In this document: positions 16,032 to 24,956 of the stretch, one piece after another
How the letters are laid out: every line of letters starts with the position of its first letter
Numbering within the stretch: position 1 is the stretch's first letter
DNA from: a virus
IMG/VR virus record: IMGVR_UViG_3300020180_000014
Location: 27,396 to 91,395 of that record
Length of the DNA stretch: 64,000 bases
Reading direction: 5' to 3' (one strand)
Notes under the pieces: model-generated
The model's input: only the letters and a program-made list of their open reading frames with translations
What the model was told of the DNA's origin: nothing
Databases searched by the model: none
Translations under genes and position numbers: made by a program

Positions 16032-16478
16032 ATGCGTACCAGCGATCCCAAGCCGTACACGGCACCGCACGAACGCATCGCAGCGCACAAGCAGTGGAAC
16101 ATCGAGTACAACGCACACGTCGCGGCGCTCGAAGCGGAGTACGGTGTTCCGTACGAGAAGCTGCCGATGGCGTTGAAGCACGGGGCGCCGAAGCATCCAC
16201 GCCGGACGAAGGCTCGCCGTTTCGACTACCGCGTGTATGACCGCACGTGGCGCATCCGCTCGCTCATCGAGCAGCGTCGTCGCGGTGTCGAGCGCAATGG
16301 CTGGCGCACTGAGCGTCGTACGTTCCTCGCCGACGTCGAGCGGTTCCGCCGCGCCGAGGTCGAGGTCCGCAAGCAGCGCGCTGTGAAGAAGGGCCGTGGC
16401 AAGCCGCTACCGAAGAACCACTTCGCGTCGCGGCGTAATGCCGTCGAGAAGCGTGAGTTCCGCGAGAAGAGCTGGTGA
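16032..16478 (+). CDS. Basic hypothetical protein
   Basis: 148 residues from ATG with GGAGAAG upstream. Highly basic and helical, rich in Arg and Lys throughout, with KKGRGKPLPKNHF near the end. It follows the RNA cluster directly, and the basic character fits RNA or DNA binding. No family recognised. Confidence 0.75.
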   Translation: MRTSDPKPYTAPHERIAAHKQWNIEYNAHVAALEAEYGVPYEKLPMALKHGAPKHPRRTKARRFDYRVYDRTWRIRSLIEQRRRGVERNGWRTERRTFLADVERFRRAEVEVRKQRAVKKGRGKPLPKNHFASRRNAVEKREFREKSW

Positions 16479-16696
16479 AGCGCGGAACCCGGCGGTGGCG
16501 ACGCTTTCTGCGTCGCGAACCACACAACGCGAGCTGGTGCGACTCGATGTGCGATGCGCACAGCGGCCGTGGTGATCGTCGACACGCACGCGCACGCGGT
16601 GATCGTATAACGGATCACGAAATCGCATCTGGCATCGAAGTCCACGCGATCGAGCACGTCGACACCGTCATCGCGTGTATCGTACCGGCGTGTTGA
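16475..16696 (+). CDS. Small Arg/His-rich protein
   Basis: 73 residues from GTG overlapping the previous stop (GTGA). Very basic N-terminus (RGTRRWRRFLRRE) and two Cys in WCDSMCDAH. Coding status is supported only by the overlap arrangement. Confidence 0.45.
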   Translation: MKRGTRRWRRFLRREPHNASWCDSMCDAHSGRGDRRHARARGDRITDHEIASGIEVHAIEHVDTVIACIVPAC

Positions 16697-17031
16697 TTCA
16701 AGGTGGAATCGTCCTCTGCAAGTGCGGCGAGAACGCTGCACGCTACATCAACGAGCGTGGCGAGCTGTGCTGCGGGATCTGCCCGATCAAGCAGGGTCTT
16801 GATGCGATCAAGCTCGACGACGTGCCGCAGCTGCTCGGTTGGGCGCGTATCACGCTGGAGTACCTGCACGGGCAGCACGTACCGGCGGGCGATTCGATCC
16901 GGAAGATGCTCGGTGAACGTGCTGCTGTCGTGTGCACGGATCTCGAATGCAACAAGAAGTGCAACTGTCACAACCGAGGCTGGGGCGGTCACAGTGAATC
17001 GATGTGCGTGCACTTGACGGCTGCGTTGTAG
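16675..17031 (+). CDS. Cys-rich zinc-binding protein
   Basis: 118 residues from GTG at 16675; a GTG at 16690 fits better with the upstream stop. Ten or so cysteines in clusters: CKC near the start, CCGIC at 32-36, and CNKKCNC with later His residues. Likely binds two zinc ions. Not recognised. Confidence 0.65.
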   Translation: MYRTGVLIQGGIVLCKCGENAARYINERGELCCGICPIKQGLDAIKLDDVPQLLGWARITLEYLHGQHVPAGDSIRKMLGERAAVVCTDLECNKKCNCHNRGWGGHSESMCVHLTAAL

Positions 17032-17034
17032 CTC

Positions 17035-17051
17035 TTGACTCGTGGTAGCGT
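17035..17051 (+). promoter_or_regulatory. Possible promoter with TGGTAGCGT box
   Basis: CTCTTGACT (as in two other promoters) ends at 17040, and TGGTAGCGT (17043-17051) follows with no room for a normal spacer. If the latter is an extended -10, the transcript would begin almost at the ATG at 17059, making the next gene nearly leaderless. Confidence 0.35.
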
Positions 17052-17058
17052 CGCGCGC

Positions 17059-17571
17059 ATGGACGAGCCCACCGTCAGCATCAAGTACTCCGACTACAAC
17101 AAGCTCCGTGAAGATCTGCGAACCGTGCAGAACCAGAACTACGAGCTGGAAAAGAAGCTCGCAGCGGCGGCACTCGGTGACGACACCGTCGCGAAGCTGC
17201 TCCACAGCGCGTTCCACTCCGCGATCAAGGTCGTGCAGTTCGCCGTCGGCAACCTGGAACCCTCGACGGTGGCAGGCTGGCCGCACGCCGCACTCGTCGA
17301 GATCGCTGACGCGATCGAGAAGATCCCGGGCATCGATCAGCACGTCGCGGAGATGCCGCCCGAGCTGAAGCACTTCGCGGCGCTCGCGGCGAGCCTCGAA
17401 GAGATGCGCAAGGAGCGCGACAAGAACAAGGTCGTCACGATGGCGACGGCGGCTGACTTCGGTCCGAAGACACCCGAGGCACAGGCAGTTCACGACGCGT
17501 ACGATGCGAAGCGCAACGCACAGAACGAAGAGTCGAAGCTGTCCGACGCCGAGTCAACCACGTTGACGTAG
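17059..17571 (+). CDS. Coiled-coil hypothetical protein
   Basis: 170 residues from ATG at 17059. Short coiled coil at about 12-40 (YNKLREDLRTVQNQNYELEK), helical body, second charged helix near 115-130 and acidic tail. No family recognised. It is the last gene of the rightward Ro block. Confidence 0.75.
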   Translation: MDEPTVSIKYSDYNKLREDLRTVQNQNYELEKKLAAAALGDDTVAKLLHSAFHSAIKVVQFAVGNLEPSTVAGWPHAALVEIADAIEKIPGIDQHVAEMPPELKHFAALAASLEEMRKERDKNKVVTMATAADFGPKTPEAQAVHDAYDAKRNAQNEESKLSDAESTTLT

Positions 17572-17717
17572 ACGTAGGCGTTGACAGCGAAAACGCAGTT
17601 CGGTACACGTAGAGGGTCGGCGGGCGTTGTAGCTCCAGCGTCCGTAGCTCTCTGCTCGACAAAGTCCCCATCAGGAAGACGGTCCCCTAGCCGCCCTGAT
17701 GGGGCCACACAGCTTTC
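17572..17717. other. Gap between converging genes with hairpin
   Basis: Holds TTGACA at 17581-17586 with TACACG 17 bases on, a possible promoter. A perfect 10-bp stem pairs CCCCATCAGG (17666-17675) with CCTGATGGGG (17695-17704) over a 19-base loop. There is no T-run. It lies between converging genes, so a two-way terminator is likely; a small RNA is an alternative. Confidence 0.45.
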
Positions 17718-18059
17718 CTAGAGCTTCTGGGTGATGCCGGTCGCGAGCAACGTGAGCTTGCACAACGGACACACCGAGCCCCAGCTCGACATGATGCCGA
17801 GGTCGGACAGCGCCGTGCGTGGTGCAGCATCGTAGCGAACGCCGTTGGTGGGATGGTCAATGAACTGTCGCGCACACCGAACGCAGACATCGAGCGCGTA
17901 CTGCACGCTGAGCTGGTGCGCGAGCAGATAATTGCCGATGATGCCTGCAGCTGCGATCGCGTCGACGACGTCACCGAGCACGACACCGTCGGGGAACATG
18001 TGATCCCGGCGGTGACCGTGCACGCGCTGATCAGCAAATGCGACACTCATCGCGCTCAC
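17718..18059 (-). CDS. Small zinc-ribbon protein, paralogue A
   Basis: 113 residues from GTG overlapping the upstream stop (GTGA). Contains PDGVVLGDVVDAIAAAG followed by CVRCAR and CPLCK. The same order, (D)DG(V/I)xxxxVxxAIxAA then two CxxC pairs, occurs at 21567-21878 and 57912-58187, so these are probably paralogues. Zinc binding is inferred. Confidence 0.75.
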   Translation of the reverse strand: MSAMSVAFADQRVHGHRRDHMFPDGVVLGDVVDAIAAAGIIGNYLLAHQLSVQYALDVCVRCARQFIDHPTNGVRYDAAPRTALSDLGIMSSWGSVCPLCKLTLLATGITQKL

Positions 18060-18787
18060 GAGAGCGTCCCGTCATCGTCGGGGTCCGGATCCAGGCGCAT
18101 CGGCGTAGGTGTTGACTCGCGCCGGTAGAGCGTTTTCGACGGCCGATCGATCAGCGGCGTCGATGCGTCGATCGATGGGCCTTCGGGACGCACGCTCAGC
18201 GGTGCGTCGAGCACCGTCGCGGCGGGCTGTTGCTGCTGCCACTGCTTCCACTCGATGTCGTTGAGCTGGCGCCCGCTCGCGAACTGTTCGATGAACGGCG
18301 CGTTGGTCTGCGCAGCGGTGTCGCCCGGACCGGGAAAGTTCACGGCTGCGTTCGGATCGCCGGTCTGCGCGATCAGGTACGCATCGTACGCGCGTGCAGC
18401 GGCCTCGGCGGTGTCGTAGACGCCCAAGCGCTGACGTCGGCCACCGACGTACGCGACAGCTTCCCAGCGCTTGCCGTACGCGTAGACGCCCTTGTAACCG
18501 CTGCGCGAGGCGCGCGGACCCTGCGTGACCGTGGGTCCGGCGGCGACGGTCTGTGGCCCGCGTTTACTTGCGATCAGGTACTGCCGTAGATACTCAGCTA
18601 CGCCCGTATATAGATGGCTTGCATCGTCGCCGTACTCGGCGAGAATGTCATCTGGTAGTGAAATCACTACCTTGGACTCTTTCCACGGACGCTTCGCCAC
18701 ATCTACGTCGTAGCGTGATCCGTTCGATCTCGTCAATGATCGAGCGCGATCGTGCGTAATTGGTTTGCGATCCCACCCCGTTTGCAC
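18056..18787 (-). CDS. AP2-domain DNA-binding protein
   Basis: 243 residues from GTG (start uncertain; GTG at residue 30 is possible). Residues 96-151 match an AP2/ERF fold: SGYKGVYAYGKRWEA, then a strand, then TAEAAARAYDAYLI and a final Asn-Phe. Residues about 38-75 look like a ribbon-helix-helix or short helical domain. In phages AP2 domains occur in homing endonucleases and regulators; no nuclease motif is seen here, so a regulator is more likely. It faces the AT-rich island immediately upstream. Confidence 0.75.
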   Translation of the reverse strand: MQTGWDRKPITHDRARSLTRSNGSRYDVDVAKRPWKESKVVISLPDDILAEYGDDASHLYTGVAEYLRQYLIASKRGPQTVAAGPTVTQGPRASRSGYKGVYAYGKRWEAVAYVGGRRQRLGVYDTAEAAARAYDAYLIAQTGDPNAAVNFPGPGDTAAQTNAPFIEQFASGRQLNDIEWKQWQQQQPAATVLDAPLSVRPEGPSIDASTPLIDRPSKTLYRRESTPTPMRLDPDPDDDGTLS

Positions 18788-19098
18788 GGTTTTAGAAAGG
18801 GGTCTAGGTGCCGATCCCGGGTCATTCGAATTGGTATAGCCACTGAACCACGAATGATCTTCCGAAGATAACGTAGGGGGATTCTCCTCCTAGTTCCAAG
18901 AGAGTCTTTGTAAATTTGCTATAGATATAGATAGCAAATCTACGGGCACTAAGCAGGAACTGGGCAGGAGGAACCAACTGATTTAGTAGTGTCAACTACT
19001 AAATGTATCAGTAACTCTGCGTAGTCTCGTCGCACTCCAGAACGTAGGCTTGCCTACATTCGAGCGGCTTGACGAGAAATCAACTATTTACGTCGCGT
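18788..19098. other. AT-rich intergenic island with nested inverted repeats
   Basis: No gene. Far more AT-rich than its neighbours. Dyads: ATTTGCTAT-AGATATAG-ATAGCAAAT (18914-18939), flanked by TTCTCCTCCTAGTTCC (18882-18897) and an imperfect complement (18956-18973); ATTTAGTAG-TGTCAA-CTACTAAAT (18981-19004); GTAGGC-TT-GCCTAC (19044-19057). The combination suggests an origin, a protein-binding control region, or a strong boundary between transcription units. Confidence 0.6.
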
Positions 19099-19857
19099 CT
19101 ACGCGTAGCCGTCGCGTGCGAGGGCGTTCGCGAACTCATTCGCGCCCGCGATCAGGGCCGCTTCGAACGCCGCCAGGAGGTCATCGTCGATTCCCTTCAC
19201 CGGCATGCGCCCAGCGGCCACCACGAAGCGCCAGACGCGTTCCACGCCCCCCGCCTGCTCGCGCGTCACAGCGGCCTCGTCGACCTCGGCCAGTGTACCC
19301 AGCACCGCATCGTGGGCGTAACTGCCGCTGTACCGGCCCGTGCCAGCGTCGATCTCCTTCTCGGTGCCGCCAGCGAACTTCTCCGCGAGGTTCGCGGCGT
19401 ACCAGGCAGCGCGTGCGGCGCGCATGGACCGTGAAACCGCCTCACCCTGGTAGCGCTCGGCGTCGTAGTAGCTGTCGCCACTCCCGTCGCAGCGCTCCTT
19501 CCACGCACGCCCCCACCAGTCTTGACGCTGCAGGAACACGCCGTCGTCGACGATCCGCGTGAGCTTCTGCTTCGCCTCCTTCGCCTTCCAGTACGCGTCG
19601 GAGATCACCGCGCCGAGTTCAAGGCCCTCGGGTCCGAACCGCGCGATACGCGGGATACCGGCGAGCCCAGCTGCTGCTTCGGTCGCGAGCGCGATCGCCG
19701 CGTCTTGACCTTCGGGCGGCGTGCGCCGTGGACGCTTCTCGTTCAAGAAGTTCGCGAGACCTGCGATCGTACCGATTGCCGGTCGCGGATCGTCCCAGAC
19801 GTCACCCGTCAGCGGCGAACGATACTTCGACATGTCCGTATCATGCGCTCCGCGCAT
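19099..19857 (-). CDS. Hypothetical helical protein
   Basis: 252 residues; ATG at 19833 (MSKYRSPL) is an alternative start. Ala-rich helices throughout; the last 30 residues (AAFEAALIAGANEFANAL) resemble the end of the protein at 27617-28336 (AAFEAAWSAGEYEFAYRL), suggesting a shared small C-terminal domain. Function unknown. Confidence 0.75.
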   Translation of the reverse strand: MRGAHDTDMSKYRSPLTGDVWDDPRPAIGTIAGLANFLNEKRPRRTPPEGQDAAIALATEAAAGLAGIPRIARFGPEGLELGAVISDAYWKAKEAKQKLTRIVDDGVFLQRQDWWGRAWKERCDGSGDSYYDAERYQGEAVSRSMRAARAAWYAANLAEKFAGGTEKEIDAGTGRYSGSYAHDAVLGTLAEVDEAAVTREQAGGVERVWRFVVAAGRMPVKGIDDDLLAAFEAALIAGANEFANALARDGYA

Positions 19858-19886
19858 GGCCCTGTCGAGCCTCCGTAGGCGAACCT

Positions 19887-19902
19887 GATCGCTCGCGCGA
19901 TC
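19887..19902. promoter_or_regulatory. Late-type palindrome, copy 5 (between divergent genes)
   Basis: GATCGCTCGCGCGATC between divergent genes. Rightward it runs into GATGATAGATT, 18 bases before the next ATG; leftward the following sequence matches the box poorly. Confidence 0.6.
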
Positions 19903-19919
19903 GATGATAGATTCTCAGG

Positions 19920-21566
19920 ATGCTGATCGCGAACTTCGGCGCCATCAACCCGGCGATGATGGCGACCGTCAACACGGCGATGTTCAGGCCAGGTGGTGCG
20001 CAGCCGCTGGTCTCGACCGGTGCAGCACCGGGCTACAGCATCAAGCAGCACACGCTCTACCAAGTCTGGCGCGAGCAGCTGCCGCCCGACTTCGGTTGGT
20101 TCAGCGAGATGGGTGTCACTCCGGTCACGATGACTGGCGGCACGACCGATCAAGCTGTCATCTCTGCACGCGCCGACGCGTGGCGCGACAAAGTCCGCGC
20201 TGCCGCCGCGTCGCTGCCTGAGTGTCCTCCAGGCTCCGTCACCGATGGCGGTTCGAGCTGCTACTACGGCCGCGCGGGCATGGGCGCATATCAAGAGATG
20301 GCTGACGGCGCGATTCAGCTGATGGCGCCGGGCACGTTCCACGTCTACGGCGTGACGTTCACGGTCAACGATCTGCAGAACGGTCGGTTCACGAAGGCGT
20401 TCAAGCCGGACGCGACGCAGCGCAAGCGCATCGAGTGGGCTGTCATCAAGCGTTCGATCGGACGGTTCTTCGGCGATCGCGCAGGTCGCTACAGCGGCGC
20501 ACCGCCGGTCATCGGCGACGGCATGATCAAAGATGCGATCATGAAAGAGGTCCAGGCGGGCCGAAAGAAGTCCGGTTGGGATCCGTCTGTCGACGAGATC
20601 CTCGCGATCGTCCCGGACATGGCGCTCTACTGGGTCAACTTCGATCGCAATCCGATCCAGCCGACGCCGACCGAGCGCACGCAGCCTGGCGGCTGGGTCT
20701 CGTGGATCCGCAAGGGCGGCTATCCGCTCTCGCGCGCGATTCTCCAGAGCAAGGTCTCGGTCAGCGACGGCGCACTCGGCATCGAGTTCTGCTCGTCGAT
20801 CCTCTGTCGTTGTCCGACGTCGATGGGCAAGGAGCCCGGCACCGGCCGCGCGATGAAGATCGGCGGTTTCCCGTCGTGTGTGCCGATGGGCTTCACGAAG
20901 AACGGCGTCGGGCAAGAAGAAGGATCCGGATCGTTCTTCCCGTTCGTATCTGTCCATCAGGGCATCAATGATCCCGTCTTCGAGGTGACCCTCATCCACG
21001 ACGACCCGTCGTGGATCGAGAAGATCGGGATGGCGGGCCGCGACTGGATGATGAAGATCGTCGACACGGCGTGCTCGAACGAGAGCATCAACACGAACGC
21101 ACAAGCGAAGATCATGTGCGCCGCATGGGGCGTCGGAAAGGTTCTGCAGGCGAAAGAGAACCTGCCGAGCGCGAACCTGATGCCAGCGCCCGAAGCGCCG
21201 ATCGTCCCACCGACGATGGATCAGTCACTTCCTGCGTCGCCGAACACACAAACGCGCCGCTACGCGGGTTGTGTCGCGCGCTTCAATACGTCGCGCAAGA
21301 GGTTCGTGATCTACTGCCCGACGGTATTCGCTGGCTGGGGAGGCAATTTCGGCTCGGCCGATGCCGTCACGCCGCCACCGCCGATCGGCTTCATGCGTAC
21401 GACGGAACTCGACGTTCTGCCGAATGAAGGCGAACAGGTCGTCGGCCAGGAGCGCGACAACTTTTTCCGGCTCGACAACCCATGGATGTGGGCCGCGATC
21501 GCCGGAGCAACAGCTGTTGCGGGGGGCGGCGGGTACGCGTTGTACCGTCGCAAGCGCGCTGCGTAG
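19920..21566 (+). CDS. Large membrane-anchored protein, putative virion
   Basis: 548 residues. No signal peptide; a single C-terminal membrane segment (about 522-540) ends in YRRKRAA, a cytoplasmic-type basic stop. The ectodomain has several Cys (PECPPG, SSCYY, FCSSILCRCP, PSCVP) that could form disulfides, and a Pro-rich region near 420-440. The layout recurs in proteins at 22941, 23915 and 63048. Late-type promoter suggests a virion or host-envelope protein. Family not recognised. Confidence 0.8.
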   Translation: MLIANFGAINPAMMATVNTAMFRPGGAQPLVSTGAAPGYSIKQHTLYQVWREQLPPDFGWFSEMGVTPVTMTGGTTDQAVISARADAWRDKVRAAAASLPECPPGSVTDGGSSCYYGRAGMGAYQEMADGAIQLMAPGTFHVYGVTFTVNDLQNGRFTKAFKPDATQRKRIEWAVIKRSIGRFFGDRAGRYSGAPPVIGDGMIKDAIMKEVQAGRKKSGWDPSVDEILAIVPDMALYWVNFDRNPIQPTPTERTQPGGWVSWIRKGGYPLSRAILQSKVSVSDGALGIEFCSSILCRCPTSMGKEPGTGRAMKIGGFPSCVPMGFTKNGVGQEEGSGSFFPFVSVHQGINDPVFEVTLIHDDPSWIEKIGMAGRDWMMKIVDTACSNESINTNAQAKIMCAAWGVGKVLQAKENLPSANLMPAPEAPIVPPTMDQSLPASPNTQTRRYAGCVARFNTSRKRFVIYCPTVFAGWGGNFGSADAVTPPPPIGFMRTTELDVLPNEGEQVVGQERDNFFRLDNPWMWAAIAGATAVAGGGGYALYRRKRAA

Positions 21567-21878
21567 CTACTGCACGTCGCGCTTGAACAAGCCCTGCGTG
21601 TACATCTTCACGTCGCTGAAGCTCACGTTGCGCTCGGCGAGCTGGTGAAAGCACGTGATGCAGACGCGCCGAATGATATTGTCGCGATCGTAGTGTGCCG
21701 TCGTCGCGCTCTTGATCGCACAGCACAGGCAGAGCCCGGTCAGCCCGTGGCGGTCGGCGATCTCTTCGGCGATACCGAACTCGTCCGCGATCGCAGCCGC
21801 CTGAATCGCCGCGACGATGTCATCTACCAGAATGCCGTCACGGATCGCACGACCGTTCGCGTCGTAGAGCAGCGCCAC
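21567..21878 (-). CDS. Small zinc-ribbon protein, paralogue B
   Basis: 103 residues from GTG. IRDGILVDDIVAAIQAAAI, then CLCC and CITC. Same pattern as the proteins at 17718-18059 and 57912-58187. Its stop abuts the stop of the rightward gene with no gap. Confidence 0.75.
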   Translation of the reverse strand: MALLYDANGRAIRDGILVDDIVAAIQAAAIADEFGIAEEIADRHGLTGLCLCCAIKSATTAHYDRDNIIRRVCITCFHQLAERNVSFSDVKMYTQGLFKRDVQ

Positions 21879-21890
21879 ACCCGAACAGTA

Positions 21891-22313
21891 CTACGTCTCG
21901 GGCTTAGGAATCGGCACCTCGACGGGTGTCTTCTCGTCGTCGGTTTCCGGCGTCCGAATCACGTCGCGCGTCGTCGTCCGGCCGACTGGTAGTTCATCGA
22001 GTGGAATCCGAACGAGCGGTGCTGACCAGTCTTCGTTCGTGTTGAGCGGCACACGTACGGGCGTCACGTCGTCGTCGTTGATGAACGGCGGAATGATCAG
22101 GTGCAGTTTGCGCTCCGGGTGTTCCGCAACATCGACGAGGATCAACAGGTCACGTCCAGCCTTCGGACGTAGACCCGGCAGCTCGCCGATCTGGCGCAAC
22201 TGGACAATCTCGGCCCAAATGTCGATGAGCGTCTCGCGATTGATCGTCGTGCTCGCGTATGCCAGAAACCGCCCTGTCGGACGAAAGTACGCGAGATGCA
22301 CCAGGTACGACAT
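21891..22313 (-). CDS. Hypothetical protein
   Basis: 140 residues from ATG. Mixed fold at the N-terminus (SYLVHLAYFRPTGRFLAYA), C-terminal 60 residues Pro/Glu/Thr-rich and probably disordered. Not recognised. Confidence 0.7.
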   Translation of the reverse strand: MSYLVHLAYFRPTGRFLAYASTTINRETLIDIWAEIVQLRQIGELPGLRPKAGRDLLILVDVAEHPERKLHLIIPPFINDDDVTPVRVPLNTNEDWSAPLVRIPLDELPVGRTTTRDVIRTPETDDEKTPVEVPIPKPET

Positions 22314-22345
22314 TCGCTCAACCGTAGCGAGCGGATGCCCGCCGG

Positions 22346-22882
22346 TCAGCTCTTCTTCTTGCGCTTCTTCTTCGACTTCGCGGCCGGACCATCTGGCATT
22401 GTCGTCGCTGCTGACGCAGCCTCGGCACCTTCAGGGATCGGTGTCGCCTCGACTTCATCGAACGAGATTTCGACCTCATCATCGTCATCGATTGCCTTCG
22501 CGTAGCCGACCACGACGGCTGGCCCCAAAGCCGCGCTGAGGATCGGCTCGGACACGGGCTCGGACTGCGTGGCCGGTGGGATCGTGACCGTCGCGAACGA
22601 CGTGGGCACAGGTGCTGGCGGTGGCGACGGCAACGGCAACGGCGACGGAACTGGTCGCGGAATCGGCCGTGGCGGTGCCATGGCCTCGACCGCAGCGGTC
22701 AGGTCGTCGACGGTCATCTTGCAGTAGCGCGCGACCTCTTCGAGCACTGCACCGTCGATCGTCGCGCTCACGCCGTCGTGCGACAGCTGCCACATCTTCA
22801 AGATCTTCCCGAGCGTCACGGGCGCGCCCGCAAACCTCAGGTTGCGGCTCTGGACGTACGCGGCTAGCGCGGCTGTCTGCAT
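22346..22882 (-). CDS. Pro-rich protein with basic tail
   Basis: 178 residues from ATG at 22882, chosen because the frame further upstream runs through the palindrome promoter. N-terminal 70 residues helical, then a Pro/Ser linker, an acidic stretch and a tail SKKKRKKKS. Probably nucleic-acid binding through the tail. Not recognised. Confidence 0.7.
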   Translation of the reverse strand: MQTAALAAYVQSRNLRFAGAPVTLGKILKMWQLSHDGVSATIDGAVLEEVARYCKMTVDDLTAAVEAMAPPRPIPRPVPSPLPLPSPPPAPVPTSFATVTIPPATQSEPVSEPILSAALGPAVVVGYAKAIDDDDEVEISFDEVEATPIPEGAEAASAATTMPDGPAAKSKKKRKKKS

Positions 22883-22906
22883 GCCGCAACCGTAACACGA
22901 TCCCTG

Positions 22907-22937
22907 GATCGCTCGCGCGATCGATGGTTTACTAGGC
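22907..22937. promoter_or_regulatory. Late-type palindrome, copy 6 (bidirectional)
   Basis: GATCGCTCGCGCGATC at 22907-22922. Rightward: GATGGTTTACT then TAGGCT, with the ATG at 22941, so the leader is very short. Leftward: a second GATC and GTGTTACGG precede the ATG at 22882. Confidence 0.6.
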
Positions 22938-22940
22938 TCC

Positions 22941-23915
22941 ATGTTCATCGCGACGTCGTCCGGCGCGTTCGGTCGTGCCCAGTTCGGCCAGGTCACGGCT
23001 ACGTCTGCTGAAGAGGCGCAAGTTCCACGTCTCACCAACGCAGTGAGTACACTCACGCAAGCCGAGACCCAGCTCCGCACGACGTTCGCGAAGCTGATCC
23101 CCGATCTGACGACGCTGCAGGTCGCGGGCAAGGATATTCCCGCGCCGCTGCTCGACCTGCTGCAGCGCTACAACGCGGCCGTCGGCAGCCTCATGGAGGC
23201 ATCGCAGATCTGGCTACAGGCACGCGCGCAGACGCCTGCCAGTGACCTGCCCGATCCGAACTCGCAGGCGATCGCCGTCCCGACATTCGATCTGCCAGCA
23301 CCGAGCGGGTTCGGATGGTTCGGCGGCGTCGCAGCCAGCGCGGTCAAGGTCCGGCACGGCATCGTCGGCAAGGAGATCACGACGTCGCTCTCAGGCTACA
23401 TGAACAGCCCATTCGCCGGTTACTTCACGGGCGGTCAGCTCGGGCTCGGTCCACTCGGCATCGTGGTCGCCATCCTGCTCGGACTCGCGATCGTTGGCGC
23501 GACGATCATCCTGACCGCGAAGCTCACACAGACCAGTGACACAGCTGCCGCGAATCAAGCGATCACCGAGCAGGCACGCACGCGTGTCGAAGAGGTCAAG
23601 AGCGATCGCGATCTGTTCGTGTCGACGCGCGACTCGTGCATGGGCAACTCGACGGATCAGACCGTGCGTCTGCAGTGCATCGCTGCTGCCAAGGACGTGC
23701 TCAAGGCCGCGAAGGAGGGTCGACCGCAAATCCAACGGCCGATCTCGCCGATCGTGATCAGTACGGTTGCGGTGCTCAGTGTACTCGCTGTCGCGGGTGG
23801 CGTCGGCTATGTGATTTACCGCAAGCACCGGAACGGTTCGTTGCTGCCACCGGCACATGCCCGTTCACGTGCACGTAGCGGCTACGACGTGGACGTTGAC
23901 GACACGGAGTCCTGA
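22941..23915 (+). CDS. Membrane-anchored helical protein, putative virion
   Basis: 324 residues. Helical N-terminal domain (25-90), a Gly/hydrophobic segment near 180-200, a helical stretch with two Cys, then a second membrane segment (about 276-296) followed by YRKHRNG and a basic tail. Overlaps the next gene by TGATG. Likely virion or envelope-associated, by analogy with the other anchored proteins. Not recognised. Confidence 0.75.
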   Translation: MFIATSSGAFGRAQFGQVTATSAEEAQVPRLTNAVSTLTQAETQLRTTFAKLIPDLTTLQVAGKDIPAPLLDLLQRYNAAVGSLMEASQIWLQARAQTPASDLPDPNSQAIAVPTFDLPAPSGFGWFGGVAASAVKVRHGIVGKEITTSLSGYMNSPFAGYFTGGQLGLGPLGIVVAILLGLAIVGATIILTAKLTQTSDTAAANQAITEQARTRVEEVKSDRDLFVSTRDSCMGNSTDQTVRLQCIAAAKDVLKAAKEGRPQIQRPISPIVISTVAVLSVLAVAGGVGYVIYRKHRNGSLLPPAHARSRARSGYDVDVDDTES

Positions 23916-24727
23916 TGCTCGTCGTCTCTGGTGCCAACGCGCTGGGCGGTTTCGGCGCAGCGATGCCCGAGCTGACGACGCTCAAGAAGCGCGTCGATCA
24001 GTGCGTCAAGTCGTTCCCGATCGTGAGCGCGACTGACAGCGGCGCGAGTCAGGCGCTCACGTGCGCGATGTTCGTCGGTGGCCAGAACGGTGAAGAAGGT
24101 ATTCGCGCCTTCGAGAAGGTCACGCTGCTCGAAGCCGTCGACAACGCGCTGCTGTTCAACATCGCACAGACCCTCATCACGAACTGGCGCAACACCGATC
24201 TCGGTCCGGCGGTCAGCTCGACCGAAGTCAACGTTCGGCGTATCGCAGCGCAGAAGCTCGGTGAAGCGAGTGTCTTCGACGTTGTGTCACCGACACTCGC
24301 GGTGCAGGCATTGTCGTCTGCTGGCCGTGTCGAATCGAACGACAAGGTCAAGCTCGCCATCGTGCAGAGCCTGCACGTGCTGCTCAAGAACCGCGACATT
24401 CCACCGAGCGTCCGCACCGAAGCGATCACGACGCTCAAGATCTTTGCCGATCCGTTCACCCAAAACGACGTCTTCGTGCTCAACGCCGCGAACGGTGCCT
24501 TGAAAGATCTCGCCCCGAAGATCAACATCGGCCCAGTCACGACCACGCCGGTTCCGTCTGCAGTCTCGAAGTACAAGATCCCGCTGATCGCCGCCGGGAT
24601 CACGGCTGCTGTGGCGACGACTGGGCTCGTGCTGTTCTTTCGACACCAGCACGCGACCGGGCTCAGCGCTGCAGGGCCTTTGCGGCGCCGAGCAGAAGCA
24701 GCACTGCGACGACGAAGAGCCCGATGA
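23915..24727 (+). CDS. Helical-repeat protein with membrane anchor
   Basis: 270 residues. Residues about 60-200 look like HEAT-type helical repeats (VRRIAAQKLGEASVFD, VKLAIVQSLHVLLKNRDIP, ALKDLAPK). A membrane segment at about 223-241 is followed by a very basic tail (RRRAEAALRRRRAR). Co-translated with the previous anchored protein. Confidence 0.75.
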   Translation: MLVVSGANALGGFGAAMPELTTLKKRVDQCVKSFPIVSATDSGASQALTCAMFVGGQNGEEGIRAFEKVTLLEAVDNALLFNIAQTLITNWRNTDLGPAVSSTEVNVRRIAAQKLGEASVFDVVSPTLAVQALSSAGRVESNDKVKLAIVQSLHVLLKNRDIPPSVRTEAITTLKIFADPFTQNDVFVLNAANGALKDLAPKINIGPVTTTPVPSAVSKYKIPLIAAGITAAVATTGLVLFFRHQHATGLSAAGPLRRRAEAALRRRRAR

Positions 24728-24949
24728 TCACTGGCACAGTCGCGCGCGTTTCCGCAACCAGCGGACCTGCGCCGCTGCCGTACCGCGCGCAGCTTGCTTG
24801 TCAGACTCGAACGCGCCGCCGTCTTTGCCGCCCTGAACCTTGCCGCCGATGACGGTCTTGACGACGTACTCGCCCCACTCGTAGTTGCGGTAGATGCGCA
24901 CGGCGCAGCTCGCACCGACGCGTGTTTCGTGGATCTTCTTGAGCGCCAT
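24728..24949 (-). CDS. Small basic protein
   Basis: 73 residues from ATG, driven by palindrome copy 7. Strand-rich N-terminus, Lys/Arg-rich overall, two Cys. Its stop abuts that of the converging gene. Not recognised. Confidence 0.65.
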   Translation of the reverse strand: MALKKIHETRVGASCAVRIYRNYEWGEYVVKTVIGGKVQGGKDGGAFESDKQAARGTAAAQVRWLRKRARLCQ

Positions 24950-24956
24950 GAGGTCG

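Noticed and set aside
19809-21104. 431-residue open frame on the minus strand
   Set aside because: Antisense of the membrane-anchored protein; it also runs through the palindrome promoter.
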